The position numbers and the translations under genes were made by a program. This document shows positions 1 to 10,100 of a stretch of 18,926 nucleotides of DNA, piece after piece. Source of the stretch: an uncultured Marinicella sp. GTDB taxonomy: Bacteria; Pseudomonadota; Gammaproteobacteria; Xanthomonadales; Marinicellaceae. The notes under the pieces were generated by a model. That model did no database searches, was not told where the DNA came from, and worked only from the letters and a program-made list of their open reading frames with translations. The stretch is taken from NCBI GenBank assembly GCA_938008005.1, contig CALLLZ010000250.1, forward strand, positions 1 to 18,926. Direction: 5' to 3'. Position 1 is the stretch's first letter. Each line of letters begins with the position of its first letter.

Positions 1-554
1 ACTGATTGTATTGAACCGGCCACATTTTGGTAACTGCAATTCAATGATTTCAAATCCAGCATAGCTCTTTCCTGCCAATGACTGCTTCGCAGTGGACTGG
101 CAGCACTTTGCGTGGCACGATACCACTTATCATCGCGAACATACCACCTCACCCTAATTACACTTGGGTTAATGATGCCTTGATGGTTTTGTTGATTGTT
201 TAACAATTCATTTCTTTGGTGCGGCACTTTTGCATTTCTATAACGCAATAACGTAATGGACTGGCTATTAGCAATAAACTCTGGTGATGGTAAAACAACT
301 AATGATCGATTGGTTGTAATCGCCATTTGAACATCGCTTTGTAATTGAAACTGAGCTAAGTTCAATTGGTTCAACTCATCAGCGACCTGCTGTAAAGATT
401 GTTTTGATTTAACCAACGTATCTAAACTCAGAAATGCCATGGCAGAAATCACTGCCAAAATACCTGTTGCAACCAATACTTCTAACAAAGTCATACCGCA
501 CTGATTGGCTATTGTTTTTTGATTAAAAAACCTTTTTTTAATCAAGCTATTCAT
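1..554 (-). CDS. gspJ: Type II secretion pseudopilin GspJ (partial, C-terminus beyond the window)
   Basis: The reading frame is open from an ATG at 554 to the left edge (184 complete codons), with no stop inside the window. The protein starts with a short basic leader, then a prepilin-peptidase site G20|M21 with the essential Glu at mature position +5 (G-MTLLEVLVATGIL), followed by a hydrophobic helix to about residue 42. GspJ is a minor pseudopilin that forms the tip complex of the secretion pseudopilus with GspI, GspH and GspK in the inner membrane and periplasm. The start codon overlaps the gspI stop (ATGA), indicating translational coupling. Most GspJ proteins are about 200 residues, so only a short tail should be missing. 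Identity rests on the motif, the length and its position as fourth gene after gspG-H-I. A Met rather than the usual Phe at +1 is a small oddity. Confidence 0.88.
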   Translation of the reverse strand, partial: MNSLIKKRFFNQKTIANQCGMTLLEVLVATGILAVISAMAFLSLDTLVKSKQSLQQVADELNQLNLAQFQLQSDVQMAITTNRSLVVLPSPEFIANSQSITLLRYRNAKVPHQRNELLNNQQNHQGIINPSVIRVRWYVRDDKWYRATQSAASPLRSSHWQERAMLDLKSLNCSYQNVAGSIQS

Positions 555-925
555 CTGCTTTTAGTGAATCCAGTCAATCGAGCATCACTGTAATCAAGTC
601 TGCGATCCAACCCAACTATTAAATCAATGCGATTAATGTGAATGTTATCGGTGGTTTTCAATTCTGCTTGCCAATAATAGTCTTGACCAGCAAATAGCTC
701 CTGCCCTTGATGACTGCCGACTTTTAAATCAGATTTTTGATATAACAAAAGCATCACTTGATCGGCTACATGGTAAGCCCCAGTTTTTTCTCGCAGCGCT
801 GTGGTTGTTAACCCCCCTGTTTGTGCTGATTGAACCAATGCCACCAAACCAACACTGACAATCACCATAGCCAACATAACTTCTAGTAATGTAAACCCTT
901 TTTTTGACTTTAAATTAAGGTTCAT
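551..925 (-). CDS. gspI: Type II secretion minor pseudopilin GspI
   Basis: This encodes 124 residues from the ATG at 925. I prefer this start to the in-frame ATG at 937, because a GGAG Shine-Dalgarno lies six bases before it and it gives the usual short basic leader. The prepilin-peptidase site is G10|F11 with Glu at +5 (KKG-FTLLEVMLAMVIVSVG), followed by the N-terminal transmembrane/assembly helix. The C-terminal half is a short periplasmic domain. Size and motif match GspI, the pseudopilin that nucleates the GspI-J-K tip complex. The gene overlaps the end of gspH by 11 bp and its stop overlaps the gspJ start, so the four genes form one transcript. Confidence 0.92.
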   Translation of the reverse strand: MNLNLKSKKGFTLLEVMLAMVIVSVGLVALVQSAQTGGLTTTALREKTGAYHVADQVMLLLYQKSDLKVGSHQGQELFAGQDYYWQAELKTTDNIHINRIDLIVGLDRRLDYSDARLTGFTKSR

Positions 926-1445
926 ACCAAGCTCCATTCAACTGCCAAGGCGATTGGGTTTTAAGGGCATAATATGTTGTCATATCAGGGCTATCAATGA
1001 GCTCATCAACAGCACTAAAACGCAATTCAAAAGCATTAAAAGAACCATCAGATTGACAAATAATATGAGGTAAATGCTCCGCCTCTATATCAGTTTCTGA
1101 TTGTATTTTCTGAGACAAACCCTCAAGCAATAAATCAATCGATACACCATCATTATCTTGCAGTTGGTTTTGTTGTTCTATCAACACCCAGTTGGGCCTT
1201 TGATACCGTAAAACTTGGTAACCACTGACATGTAACTCGATACCAAAAGCTTGGTTTTCTAACACGGCTTTTTCACAAATAAACTTTAAATCACTGCTGA
1301 ACTGTTGAGCTTGACTCAGGATAACTCTTTCAAACGATTGACTGTTAATTATATTGGTCCCTACTGCTGTCATAATACCGATGATCAAAACCACAAGCAA
1401 AATTTCTAACAACGTGAACCCTTTGTTTGTTAGGTTGTATAACAT
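915..1445 (-). CDS. gspH: Type II secretion minor pseudopilin GspH
   Basis: The protein is about 176 residues. It opens with a very short leader, then the processing site KG-FTLLEILLVVLIIGIM with Glu at mature +5 and a hydrophobic helix. The remaining ~140 residues are a periplasmic domain of the GspH/FimT type. GspH sits between the GspG shaft and the GspI-J-K tip. Two starts are adjacent: GTG at 1448 and ATG at 1445. I chose the ATG, but no clear Shine-Dalgarno separates them. It begins 15 bp after the gspG stop and overlaps gspI. The family call is firm; assignment to GspH rather than a generic GspH/FimT pseudopilin relies on the G-H-I-J gene order. Confidence 0.9.
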   Translation of the reverse strand: MLYNLTNKGFTLLEILLVVLIIGIMTAVGTNIINSQSFERVILSQAQQFSSDLKFICEKAVLENQAFGIELHVSGYQVLRYQRPNWVLIEQQNQLQDNDGVSIDLLLEGLSQKIQSETDIEAEHLPHIICQSDGSFNAFELRFSAVDELIDSPDMTTYYALKTQSPWQLNGAWYEP

Positions 1446-1460
1446 CACATTAAAAAAACT

Positions 1461-1907
1461 TTACCAATTACCAATATCAGCATTTACCCCTTCACCTCCA
1501 GGCTGCCCATCAGCCCCAAACGAATAAACATCGACTAAACTGCGATTACCTGGATTGAGGTATTGGTAAGGGTTACCCCATTGGTCATTTGGCAACTGTG
1601 ATAAATAGCCACCCGGCTTCCAATTTTTAGCTTCAGGAGTCCCTGATGGCTTTTGTATCAAAGCATTCAATCCTTGCGATGTACTCGGAAAAGAAAAGTT
1701 GTCCAATTTATACATGCTCAAGGAAGTTTCAATATTTTTCACATCAGCTTTTGTTTTTGCAACTCTGGCTTTATCTGGCGCATCCATAAACTGTGGCACT
1801 ACGGTGATGGCTAAGATACTCAATATCACCACCACAATCAAAATTTCCATCAAAGTAAAACCATGCACAGATTTTCTATTGTCTTTTAAATTTTGTTTAG
1901 TTTTCAT
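1461..1907 (-). CDS. gspG: Type II secretion major pseudopilin GspG
   Basis: This is a 148-residue precursor with prepilin-peptidase site G16|F17 and Glu at +5 (HG-FTLMEILIVVVILSILA), giving a mature protein of 132 residues. The C-terminal calcium-binding loop typical of GspG is clear: D126-VYSFGADG, then GGEG and ADIGNW at the extreme C-terminus. GspG is the main subunit of the periplasmic pseudopilus that pushes folded exoproteins through the GspD secretin. It is the first gene of the gspG-H-I-J block. A candidate sigma70-type promoter precedes it at 1946-1975, so this block appears to be transcribed apart from gspC-F, which are not in the window. No clear Shine-Dalgarno precedes the ATG. 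Confidence 0.96.
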   Translation of the reverse strand: MKTKQNLKDNRKSVHGFTLMEILIVVVILSILAITVVPQFMDAPDKARVAKTKADVKNIETSLSMYKLDNFSFPSTSQGLNALIQKPSGTPEAKNWKPGGYLSQLPNDQWGNPYQYLNPGNRSLVDVYSFGADGQPGGEGVNADIGNW

Positions 1908-1945
1908 GATTGATTGCTATTTATTTGAGTTATGATGAGCTTTTT

Positions 1946-1975
1946 ATTATAGGTCATTTTATTTCACGCTGTCAC
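1946..1975 (-). promoter_or_regulatory. Candidate sigma70 promoter for gspG operon
   Basis: Read on the minus strand, a -35-like GTGACA (1970-1975, five of six consensus positions) is followed by an 18-bp spacer and a perfect -10 TATAAT (1946-1951). Transcription would start near 1939, about 30 bp before the gspG ATG. A weaker plus-strand pair, TTGAGT (1925-1930) and TATAGG (1948-1953) with a 17-bp spacer, overlaps it and could serve rsmE. These are pattern matches only. Confidence 0.45.
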
Positions 1976-1995
1976 CAGTAGCTGATTTATTCATC

Positions 1996-2742
1996 ATGCG
2001 AATTTCAAGGATTTATTTACCACTACAACCAACCGATGTATTGCCATCCATTCATATTGAAGGCGACAAGGCACATTACATCAGAAATGTTTTGCGTCTT
2101 AAAGTTCATAATTTAGTGAATTTTTTTATCCCAGCTGGTATAGAGTACCAAGCAACCATAGCTAACATCAGTAAACATAAAGTTGTGTTGCATGAAATTC
2201 AAGTCATCAATCAACAACAGCAACAGTCGCGCCTAAACACCACTTTAGTTCAAAGTATCAGCAGCAGTGATCGCATGGACTACAGCATACAAAAAGCCGC
2301 TGAATTAGGCTGTAAATTACTGGTTCCTGTACTAACTGATTTTTGTTCTCAAAAAATTGCCATGCATAAAAGAGAAAAAAAACAACAACATTGGCAAGCG
2401 GTTTCCATCAGTGCTTGTGAACAATCTGGTCGTGTGGATTTGATGCCAGTCACGCCAATTCAATCCTTGAAGCAAGCACTTAAAAACACCTCAGCAGCCA
2501 TTTTTCTAGAACCCAATGCTGGCCATTATCTCTGCCAATTACCAGAGGCATACCAACAAACACAAACTGTTATAATTGGCCCAGAAGGTGGTTTCTCTCC
2601 CACGGAGATTGAACACTTTAAATCTAATAACTATTTAGGCGTACAATTAGGTCAAAGGGTGTTACGTACAGAAACAGTAGCCCCTGCAATTATGGGCGCT
2701 TTACACGCTCTATATGGAGATTTTAAGCCTGAGAAGCTCTAA
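1996..2742 (+). CDS. rsmE: 16S rRNA m3U1498 methyltransferase RsmE
   Basis: The protein has 248 residues, the usual size for RsmE. RsmE uses S-adenosylmethionine to methylate N3 of U1498 in 16S rRNA of the assembled 30S subunit. Residues 1-70 form the PUA-like RNA-binding part (HYIRNVLRLK at about 27-36). The C-terminal SPOUT methyltransferase fold carries the family signatures KAAELG (100-105), ACEQSGR (140-146), GPEGGFS (195-201) and GQRVLRTETVAPA (219-231), the last two being the knotted cofactor-binding region. The gene is divergent from gspG with an 88-bp gap, and its 3' end overlaps the 3' end of convergent chpC by 4 bp. In enteric bacteria rsmE lies directly next to gshB; here the whole pil-chp cluster lies between them. 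Confidence 0.96.
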   Translation: MRISRIYLPLQPTDVLPSIHIEGDKAHYIRNVLRLKVHNLVNFFIPAGIEYQATIANISKHKVVLHEIQVINQQQQQSRLNTTLVQSISSSDRMDYSIQKAAELGCKLLVPVLTDFCSQKIAMHKREKKQQHWQAVSISACEQSGRVDLMPVTPIQSLKQALKNTSAAIFLEPNAGHYLCQLPEAYQQTQTVIIGPEGGFSPTEIEHFKSNNYLGVQLGQRVLRTETVAPAIMGALHALYGDFKPEKL

Positions 2743-3206
2743 ACAGCTGACTGAGTGATTGATATCAAGTTTGTTTCTAAATAATTCATATTCGGTATGT
2801 CGGCCATTTCTTCTTGAATTGATACCAGCGAAGCGATCGCATTGTGGTTGATTGTTTTCTCTTCATGTAATTGCATATCCCCCCTTGAGACCAATTGAAG
2901 CTTTGGGATCCCTCTAGCTAATACAGCAAAATATGGCATATCTTCTGGATGATTAATACTTTTCAGTACTGCCAGATTATAAGAGCTGTTAACATCAACT
3001 TCAGTAGCTGTACCGGTCAGCACAGCAAAATCAATCAAAGGAATGTCCCAACCACGCCAAGATACAGTGCCCAACACCCAATCTACATCTTGTTCAATGT
3101 CATCTATAGTTCTCATTCCCAATACTTCCGCTACCATGGCATTTGGTAACAACAATTTTCGATCAGCTTCTATTGGAATCAATACCGCTCGGATTTCATT
3201 TGACAT
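2739..3206 (-). CDS. chpC: CheW-like adaptor ChpC of the Pil-Chp system
   Basis: This 155-residue protein is a single CheW-type domain with no membrane segment. The CheW signatures are visible as LLLPNAMVAEVL near residues 18-29 and WVLGTVSWRGWDIPLIDF at 43-60, the equivalent of the GxxxxRGxxxPxxDL strand. Such proteins couple chemoreceptors to the CheA-type kinase. Being last in the pil-chp operon, 12 bp after chpB with an AAGG Shine-Dalgarno just downstream of the chpB stop, it corresponds to P. aeruginosa ChpC. That protein is a second adaptor beside PilI and may link other receptors to ChpA. Homologues of P. aeruginosa chpD and chpE do not follow; the operon ends head-on into rsmE. Confidence 0.82.
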   Translation of the reverse strand: MSNEIRAVLIPIEADRKLLLPNAMVAEVLGMRTIDDIEQDVDWVLGTVSWRGWDIPLIDFAVLTGTATEVDVNSSYNLAVLKSINHPEDMPYFAVLARGIPKLQLVSRGDMQLHEEKTINHNAIASLVSIQEEMADIPNMNYLETNLISITQSAV

Positions 3207-3218
3207 ATTAATTACCTT

Positions 3219-4184
3219 TTATTTAGTTAATGTTTGCTTTATATATTCTGCCATGGCTGCCGGCTCACCGTCAAACATAGACATTTTCAACTTTCTTACT
3301 TCTTCAGCAATAGCTGAAACCACACAACTTTCTGCAGATTGAGTGATGACCCTGCCCCCATTCTCAAATACATTAGTCGCACCTTTAACACCATCTTTAG
3401 CCATGCCACTGAAAACTGCTATGTTCACCTTGTCCAGATTTTCTAACATGTCGTAACAAACGTCATCAATGCAAGGAGTGCTCATACGTTTGGGATTAAT
3501 GTCTTTAACTCCAATCATACCATCAGCATTGATCACAATGTCTTCATCAACCGGAACCAACAAAGCTTGACCTGGAATCACTCGATTACCAGATTGTGCC
3601 AACCTAACCGGAATTTGGTTATTTTTATCTAATTGCTTTTGCATCATGGCAACGAATTCGCTGTCCATATGTTGCACAATTAAGAATAAAAATGGTTCAT
3701 CACCATCAAATTCTTTCAAAAATTTTATCAGCGATTCTGGTCCACCAATAGAAGCAGCCAATACCCATACTGATTCAACACCAAGCTTACTTAAATTGAC
3801 GCCAGATACCTGTTGGTCGGTTGACGACATTGATTTAGGCAAAATATCATTGCCTTGATCAATTTTATGTAACACATGCCTAAGCCAACGATTTTTATTC
3901 CAACCCACCAACTCATTTGAGATACGTGCATCATTAAAAATGATTTTTGCATTATTCATATTTAAATGACTAATCAGTTCATCTAGATTCAAATCATTAT
4001 CAAACAGATTCAATATAAAAGTTTGTATATCAGCATCTAAAACTGAAATTTCATCTAAATTATACTGCTCTACAGAATAGCCAGATACTTTCAACTGATT
4101 GATCAAAAACTGTGCTGATGGTTGTGCTTCTCCAATGTGAATTAACCCAACAGCCGGTCTGTCAACTACAGATTCTTCATGCAT
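3219..4184 (-). CDS. chpB: Chemoreceptor methylesterase ChpB (CheB type) with degenerate receiver
   Basis: The protein has 321 residues. Residues 135-315 are a CheB methylesterase domain with its catalytic triad: Ser145 in AASIGGPES, His172 in VQHM, and Asp264 in SGMAKDG. The residue spacing matches classical CheB. The enzyme removes methyl groups from (or deamidates) glutamates of the receptor, here presumably PilJ, opposing PilK. The N-terminal ~100 residues have a receiver-like length and start (VGLIHIGEAQPSAQFL) but lack the acidic pair, the phospho-acceptor Asp and the Lys, so phosphorylation control as in CheB is unlikely. The ATG lies inside the last codons of chpA (8-bp overlap), so translation is coupled. 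The call as ChpB rests on the domain plus operon position. Confidence 0.9.
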   Translation of the reverse strand: MHEESVVDRPAVGLIHIGEAQPSAQFLINQLKVSGYSVEQYNLDEISVLDADIQTFILNLFDNDLNLDELISHLNMNNAKIIFNDARISNELVGWNKNRWLRHVLHKIDQGNDILPKSMSSTDQQVSGVNLSKLGVESVWVLAASIGGPESLIKFLKEFDGDEPFLFLIVQHMDSEFVAMMQKQLDKNNQIPVRLAQSGNRVIPGQALLVPVDEDIVINADGMIGVKDINPKRMSTPCIDDVCYDMLENLDKVNIAVFSGMAKDGVKGATNVFENGGRVITQSAESCVVSAIAEEVRKLKMSMFDGEPAAMAEYIKQTLTK

Positions 4185-7100
4185 CTTCTAATTGCAGTAA
4201 ATCATTGATGTTATCCAACAAATCAATCTCTTGGTAAGGCTTACCTAAATAACGTTCTACACCAATTTCTTTAGCACGGTCTTTATGTTTTTGCCCTGTA
4301 CGCGAAGTAATCATGATAATAGGAATATCCTTGAAACGTTCTGAAGCTTTCATGTTGGTGGCCAACTCAAAACCGTCCATACGTGGCATTTCTATATCCA
4401 ACAACATCAAATCAGGTTTCTGTTCTTGCAATTTATTCAATGCATCTAAACCATCTTTAGCAGTCATAACCTCAAATTCATTCCTTGCCAACATCCTCTC
4501 ACCGGCACGGCGCATGGTAATCGAATCATCAACCACCATAATTGTGGTAGTACGATCTTCCTCGATCTCTTCAATCACTTCAATGCCATCAGCTTCAAGT
4601 TTTTCAAGTTTCTGCAAGTATGCCCTGTGCATTGGAATGATATCTAAAATAAGTACAACCGCACCATCACCTAGAATAGTTGCACCAAAAATACCAGGAA
4701 CTGAAGCAACTTGTGTACCTACTGACTTAACTACGATCTCACGACCACCATAGGTTTGATCAACTCTTAATGCAACGCCTTGATCACCAGATTTAATCAT
4801 GACCAAAGGTATTTGATTACCCTCAACCATCGCTTCAGAGTCTACACTCAACAATTTATTCAATTCTTGAACTTGATATTGCTCACCTGCATAGTCATAA
4901 CCCAAATCCCCTTCTAAGATTCTACGTCTGAACTCATCAATGTTCATACGAATCAAACCTTGTACACCTGAAGCTGGTATCGCATAGCGATGATCTGCCA
5001 CTTGTACAATAATTGCTTGTGTTAATGCCAATGTATAAGGTAATCGAATCACAAATGTAGTACCTTCATCTTTGGCTGAAATTATTTCAATACTCCCGCC
5101 TAAGCGTTTAATTTCGTTATTAACTACATCCATACCAACACCACGACCAGCTAATTTACTCACCTTATTTGCAGCTGACAATCCTGAATGAGTAATCAAT
5201 TGTGCGATATCATGATCTGACAATTTATCATCTTTTTCAATGATCCCGCGTTCTATGGCTTTTTTCTTCAAAACTGCGGTGTTAATTCCTGCACCATCAT
5301 CTTTGACGGTAATAACCACTTCTGTGGCTTCACGACTTAATTCAATTTCAATTTGGCCTTGTTCTGGTTTTTTGGCTTTCTTGCGATTTCCTTCAATACC
5401 ATGAACCATGGCGTTTCTGATCATGTGTTCTAAAGGTGCCTGAATCCCCTCCAGTACAGTTTTGTCCATCTCACCTTCAGCACCATTGACAGTCAATTTG
5501 GCCGTTTTATCCAATTCTTGCCCAGCAGTCCTTAATACCCTTCTCAACCTCGGAACCAAAGAATTAAAAGTCACCAGCCGCGTTTCCATCAAACCTTCTT
5601 GTAATTCCGTGTTAACACGAGACTGTTGAATCAACAAAGTTTCTGAAGAACGAGCTGATTCCTGTAAATATGTTTGAATGTTGGTTAAATCTGATACCGA
5701 CTCTGACAATGACCTTGACAGTTGTTGAATGGTTGAAAACTGATCAAGCTCAAGTGGGTCGAAATCTTCTTCTAATTCATCTCCTTCCATTTGGTAATTT
5801 GAGATAATTTGCGCTTCGGTTTCATGCTCTAACTCTCGCAATTGCCTTCGAACCCTTTCAACTGTATTTTCCAATTCGTCAATATTAAGTTTCAACTCAG
5901 CTGATTGTTGTTCCATACGTGAACGGTAAATACTTACCTCACCAGCAAAGTTTACCAATTTATCTAACAGTTCAGAGTTAACTTTAATTTGTCCACCAGA
6001 TAACACATTGGCTTTCTTTTTCGGTACAAGACTCTGATCAGTTTCTTGATCGGACACTTCTTCCATCTCAGCTAAAGGTGCATCAACCTGCCCTAAAGGA
6101 TCGAAAAACTCTTCGTCCAGTTTAGACTTTTCTTTCAATTCAGCACCTTCAGAAGACAGCATGTCTTCCAATTGTTTTGTTTCCGTTTCTATACTGGCAG
6201 ACAAACCATAATCATCAGAATTTACCAAACCATGTAATCTATGCATGATTTGAGACATCATTTCATGTTGACCTGGAGCCACCTCATGGTTGGTCTCAGC
6301 AATAGATTCAAACAGCGATTCTAATTGATGCGATAAATCACCGATTTGGTTCAAACCTGCCATTCGAGCCCCACCTTTTAAAGTGTGCAAGTCACGCTGC
6401 AGAGCTTGAATGATGGATGGGCTATTGGGCTTGTCTTCCAACTCAGCTAACATGTGATCAGCACGGTCAAAAATTTCAGAAGCTTCTTCACTAAATATTT
6501 CTAACAACTCCTCATCCAACTCAAGTTCACTGGCTGCAACTGAAGCTTCGGTACTCTCAACTTCTGCAATTTGTTGGAAAGGCTCAGGTGCTTCTTCAGC
6601 AACTTCTTCTTCAGCAACTTCTTCTTCAGCAACTTCTTCTTCAGCAACTTCTTCTTCAGCAACTTCTTCTTCAGCAACTTCTTCTTCAGCAGCTTCTTCA
6701 ATAACTGCTTCTGCATTTTTGCTAGACACAGTCTCTGAGGCAGAATCTAATTGCTCTTCTAAAATATTATTCTCAACCAACAGGTCTTCGGCATCTTTGC
6801 TGTCATCAGTCGCATTATCCAATTCTACAATGCGATTTGAGAAATAATCACCGATACTATTATCGACAGAAGATGTACCTGTGCCCAATAAATTCAACTG
6901 ACTCTTGGCGTGCTTGATCACTGATTCAATATGAGTCAAATCATCTGCTGTTAGGGCTTGTTTACGATCCATCAACATAACAGACATTTTTTCTAACGGC
7001 GCAGTCATTCCAGTAATACCATCTACTGAAGCCATACTTGCAGCACCATTTAAGGTATGTACTACTCGAACAAAATTATCATTTACTTTTGGTTGATCTT

Positions 7101-10100
7101 TCTCCAAACTATCTGATACAAATTGTGTCATCTCAGTTAAGTGAGCACCCACTTCCTTTTGGAGTATTTCAATGAAAACTGGATCGACATCCAAATCTAA
7201 ATCACTGTCCTCAACTTCAGCAGAGTCTTCATTGGCACCTAATTCAATTGAGCTGTCTTCAAGATAGAGTTCTTCCAAATCTTCTTCGATAACATGCTCT
7301 GTATCGTTGGCTTCTACATTATCTCCTTCCAAGTTATCAGCATCAGCCAAGTTGAGTAATATTTCAGTGTCATCTTGTTCACCTGTTTCTTTACTTTCAG
7401 CTTCTTTAAGCTCTACGTCATTAACAGCAAAATCTTCGAGACTAAAGTCATCATCCAAGTCTAAGGTAATCCCTTCTTCATCAGGCTCAGTCTCTAAAGA
7501 ACCCTCTGTTTCTGATAACAAACCTTCGTCATCTTCAAACTTCGCTAAATCAGCCTCTAAGTCAATAATTTCATCTTCATCTAAATCAATACCATCAATC
7601 AAATCAACCGTATCTGCTCTGGTCTGATCCTCATCTTCGGTCATTTCAGGCGTTTTTTCAGATTGATCGGGTTCAATATCGTCTAGATTAAATTCCAACT
7701 CCATTACATCTTCATCAATTTCCAAAGCCATTTCATCAGTAGATGCCGTTTCAGTGGCTTCTTCTGTTTTTTCAATGGGCTGCTCAGCTTCACTAGATTT
7801 TAGTTGTTCGATGTCATATTGAACATAGTCGAGTGATAAGTCTTCTGTTTCGGCTTCATCACTTAATTCATCTACTTCACTTTCGTCTAGTAAAGTAATC
7901 GCTTCTTCTGATTGCTCAATAGTTTCAGGTGTTTCCGGTGTTTCAAATTCCAAATCAAGATCGGCGTCGATGTCCAAATCTAACCCCAACTCATCTGATA
8001 ATTCTATATCATCAACAGATTCTTGTTGAACTTCAGTTTCCTCAACAACCTCTTGAATTTCAGCTTCTTCAACAACCTCTTGAACTTCAGCTTCCTCAAC
8101 AACCTCTTGAACTTCAGCTTCCACCAACTCTTTACCATTAGTAACGTTATCAGCATTCTGCAACAACAAATCATAACCTGAAGGAACAACTGCTTTCTCT
8201 TGTAAGGCAGTGAATAAATCAGCTGACATAACAACACCAGACTCTAGCACCTGCCGGAAATCTGTACTGTTTGTAATGGCACCATCTATCAGACGATTAC
8301 ACATACTTTCCATCATCCAACCAAATTCACCAATGGCTTCGGCACCTACCAAACGACCACTACCTTTTAAGGTATGAAAAATCCTTCTTATTTCTGTTAG
8401 TTTATCCTCGTTTTCTTCTGGATCTTGTTTCCACGCAGCATGTCTATCCTGCATGTTAGCCAATTCTTCTTCAAACTCTTCCAAAAACACTTCTTTAATT
8501 TCATCATCAACATCACCACTAAAATCAACCACTAAGGTTGATTCATTGATAGCTACATCTTCTTGTTCTTGGGTGACTTCAACAGGTTCAGCGTCTTCCA
8601 ACTCATCAGCAAGAACAGGTTCTTCAACTATTGAAATGTCAACATGATCTTCCTTCACAATATTCTCAACCGGCTCTTCGTTTGAATCACCTGCTTCTTC
8701 ATTTGACTGTTCAGAGGCTTCTTCAACCGCTTCTTCAGCTGCTATTTGTTCGTTGAATTTGGTGTCTTGCGTCGCTTGAACTTGTAAAGCTTGGATCTGC
8801 TGTCCAACTTCTGATAGTAAACTTTTTCTGGTACGTTGGCCTTGATCTAAATTCTCTAAATAATACTCTAAAGATGAAATTACGGTTGCCAATTGTTCTA
8901 ACTGTATTGCAGATGGTTTTGACTCTGAACCCAGAATATCTGAATTCACATACACAATAATCTCATCAACATGGGCACCTGCTTCGCTGAGATTTAAAAT
9001 TTTCATCGCACCAGCAATATCTTTAAGCAGCCTTGGATTATCTTTAACTTGATTTTTATCCCAGGGCGACTCAATAAAAGCCACAAAATTTGTTTTGATT
9101 TGTTGTAAATTAATAATAGATTCTTTAGCCAATGTCTGCAATATCACTTTCTGTTCAGATTTAGGAATACTCCCCTCATTGTCATTAACCAAATCATCAG
9201 AGATACCCAATGACTGAATGTGATCAGCCAACTGAGACTCAATCATAAGTAATGTTTTAGCCACATCTAACAATTGGTCGTCAGTTGGACGTTTATTCTC
9301 TTCTACCTGTGTAGCTAGTTCAGTTTTGTGCCCATTTACAGATTCACGCGCTACGCCCAAACCTAAAATCCCTAAGGTATCACCAATTTTCTGCAAGTTA
9401 TCCAATAAAGGTGTCAACTCTTCAACTTGAGCAGACTTATTACGAATAAATAAATCTAATGACTCTTGGACCACCAAAACATCATCATTAATGGCATCAG
9501 AAACCGTCTGTAGCAAATCTTTATTTTTACCTGACAAACTACCTTCAGCATGTTTTATTTCTTCTTGATCGGGGATAAATTGACTCAAGTCAAAGAACGA
9601 CTTTATTTCTTTACCGATGCGTCCACCCTCTTCACTGATGGCAATGTAGTACAACATATTTCGAGTGAGCACACGGCTACTGGATTTGGTATGTGAGCTG
9701 CCATCAATCAATTCTTTGATTAGGTGATCAACTTTACCGCCTATTTGTTTGATTGAGAAATTGTCTTCTATACTTTTATTCAACATCCCTTCGACCAAAC
9801 CTGAGTAAGTCCAGAACAATTGTTTCAAATAATCCTCTGATAGAATCATTTGCAATTTCGAAATCACCAACTGCATGTTATTCAAGCCTTTGCCGTCATC
9901 GTTTTTAATCCAATTCAACAAGGCAATTTGATAGATCGAACGAATTTTCAATAGTGCTGTCTTAAGTTGATTCCCTTTCAAAGACACATCATTTTCAAGC
10001 ACCCTCTTTGGCACACCCAAGTCCAAATTAGGGTTAAATAAAGCACTTTCAGAGAGTAATTTCTCGCTGCGAACTGCTCTTAAATCATTGACCAATGGTA

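Noticed and set aside
6601..6690. A CRISPR-like or regulatory repeat array
   Set aside because: The units are directly adjacent with no spacers and are in frame within chpA.
6501..6716. A 71-codon frame of Lys-Leu repeats on the minus strand
   Set aside because: It is an out-of-frame reading of the 15-bp repeats inside chpA, whose own frame carries well-conserved domains on both sides.
7929..8237. Short frames on both strands over the 27-bp repeats
   Set aside because: They are other-frame readings of the acidic repeat region of chpA with no independent start signals.
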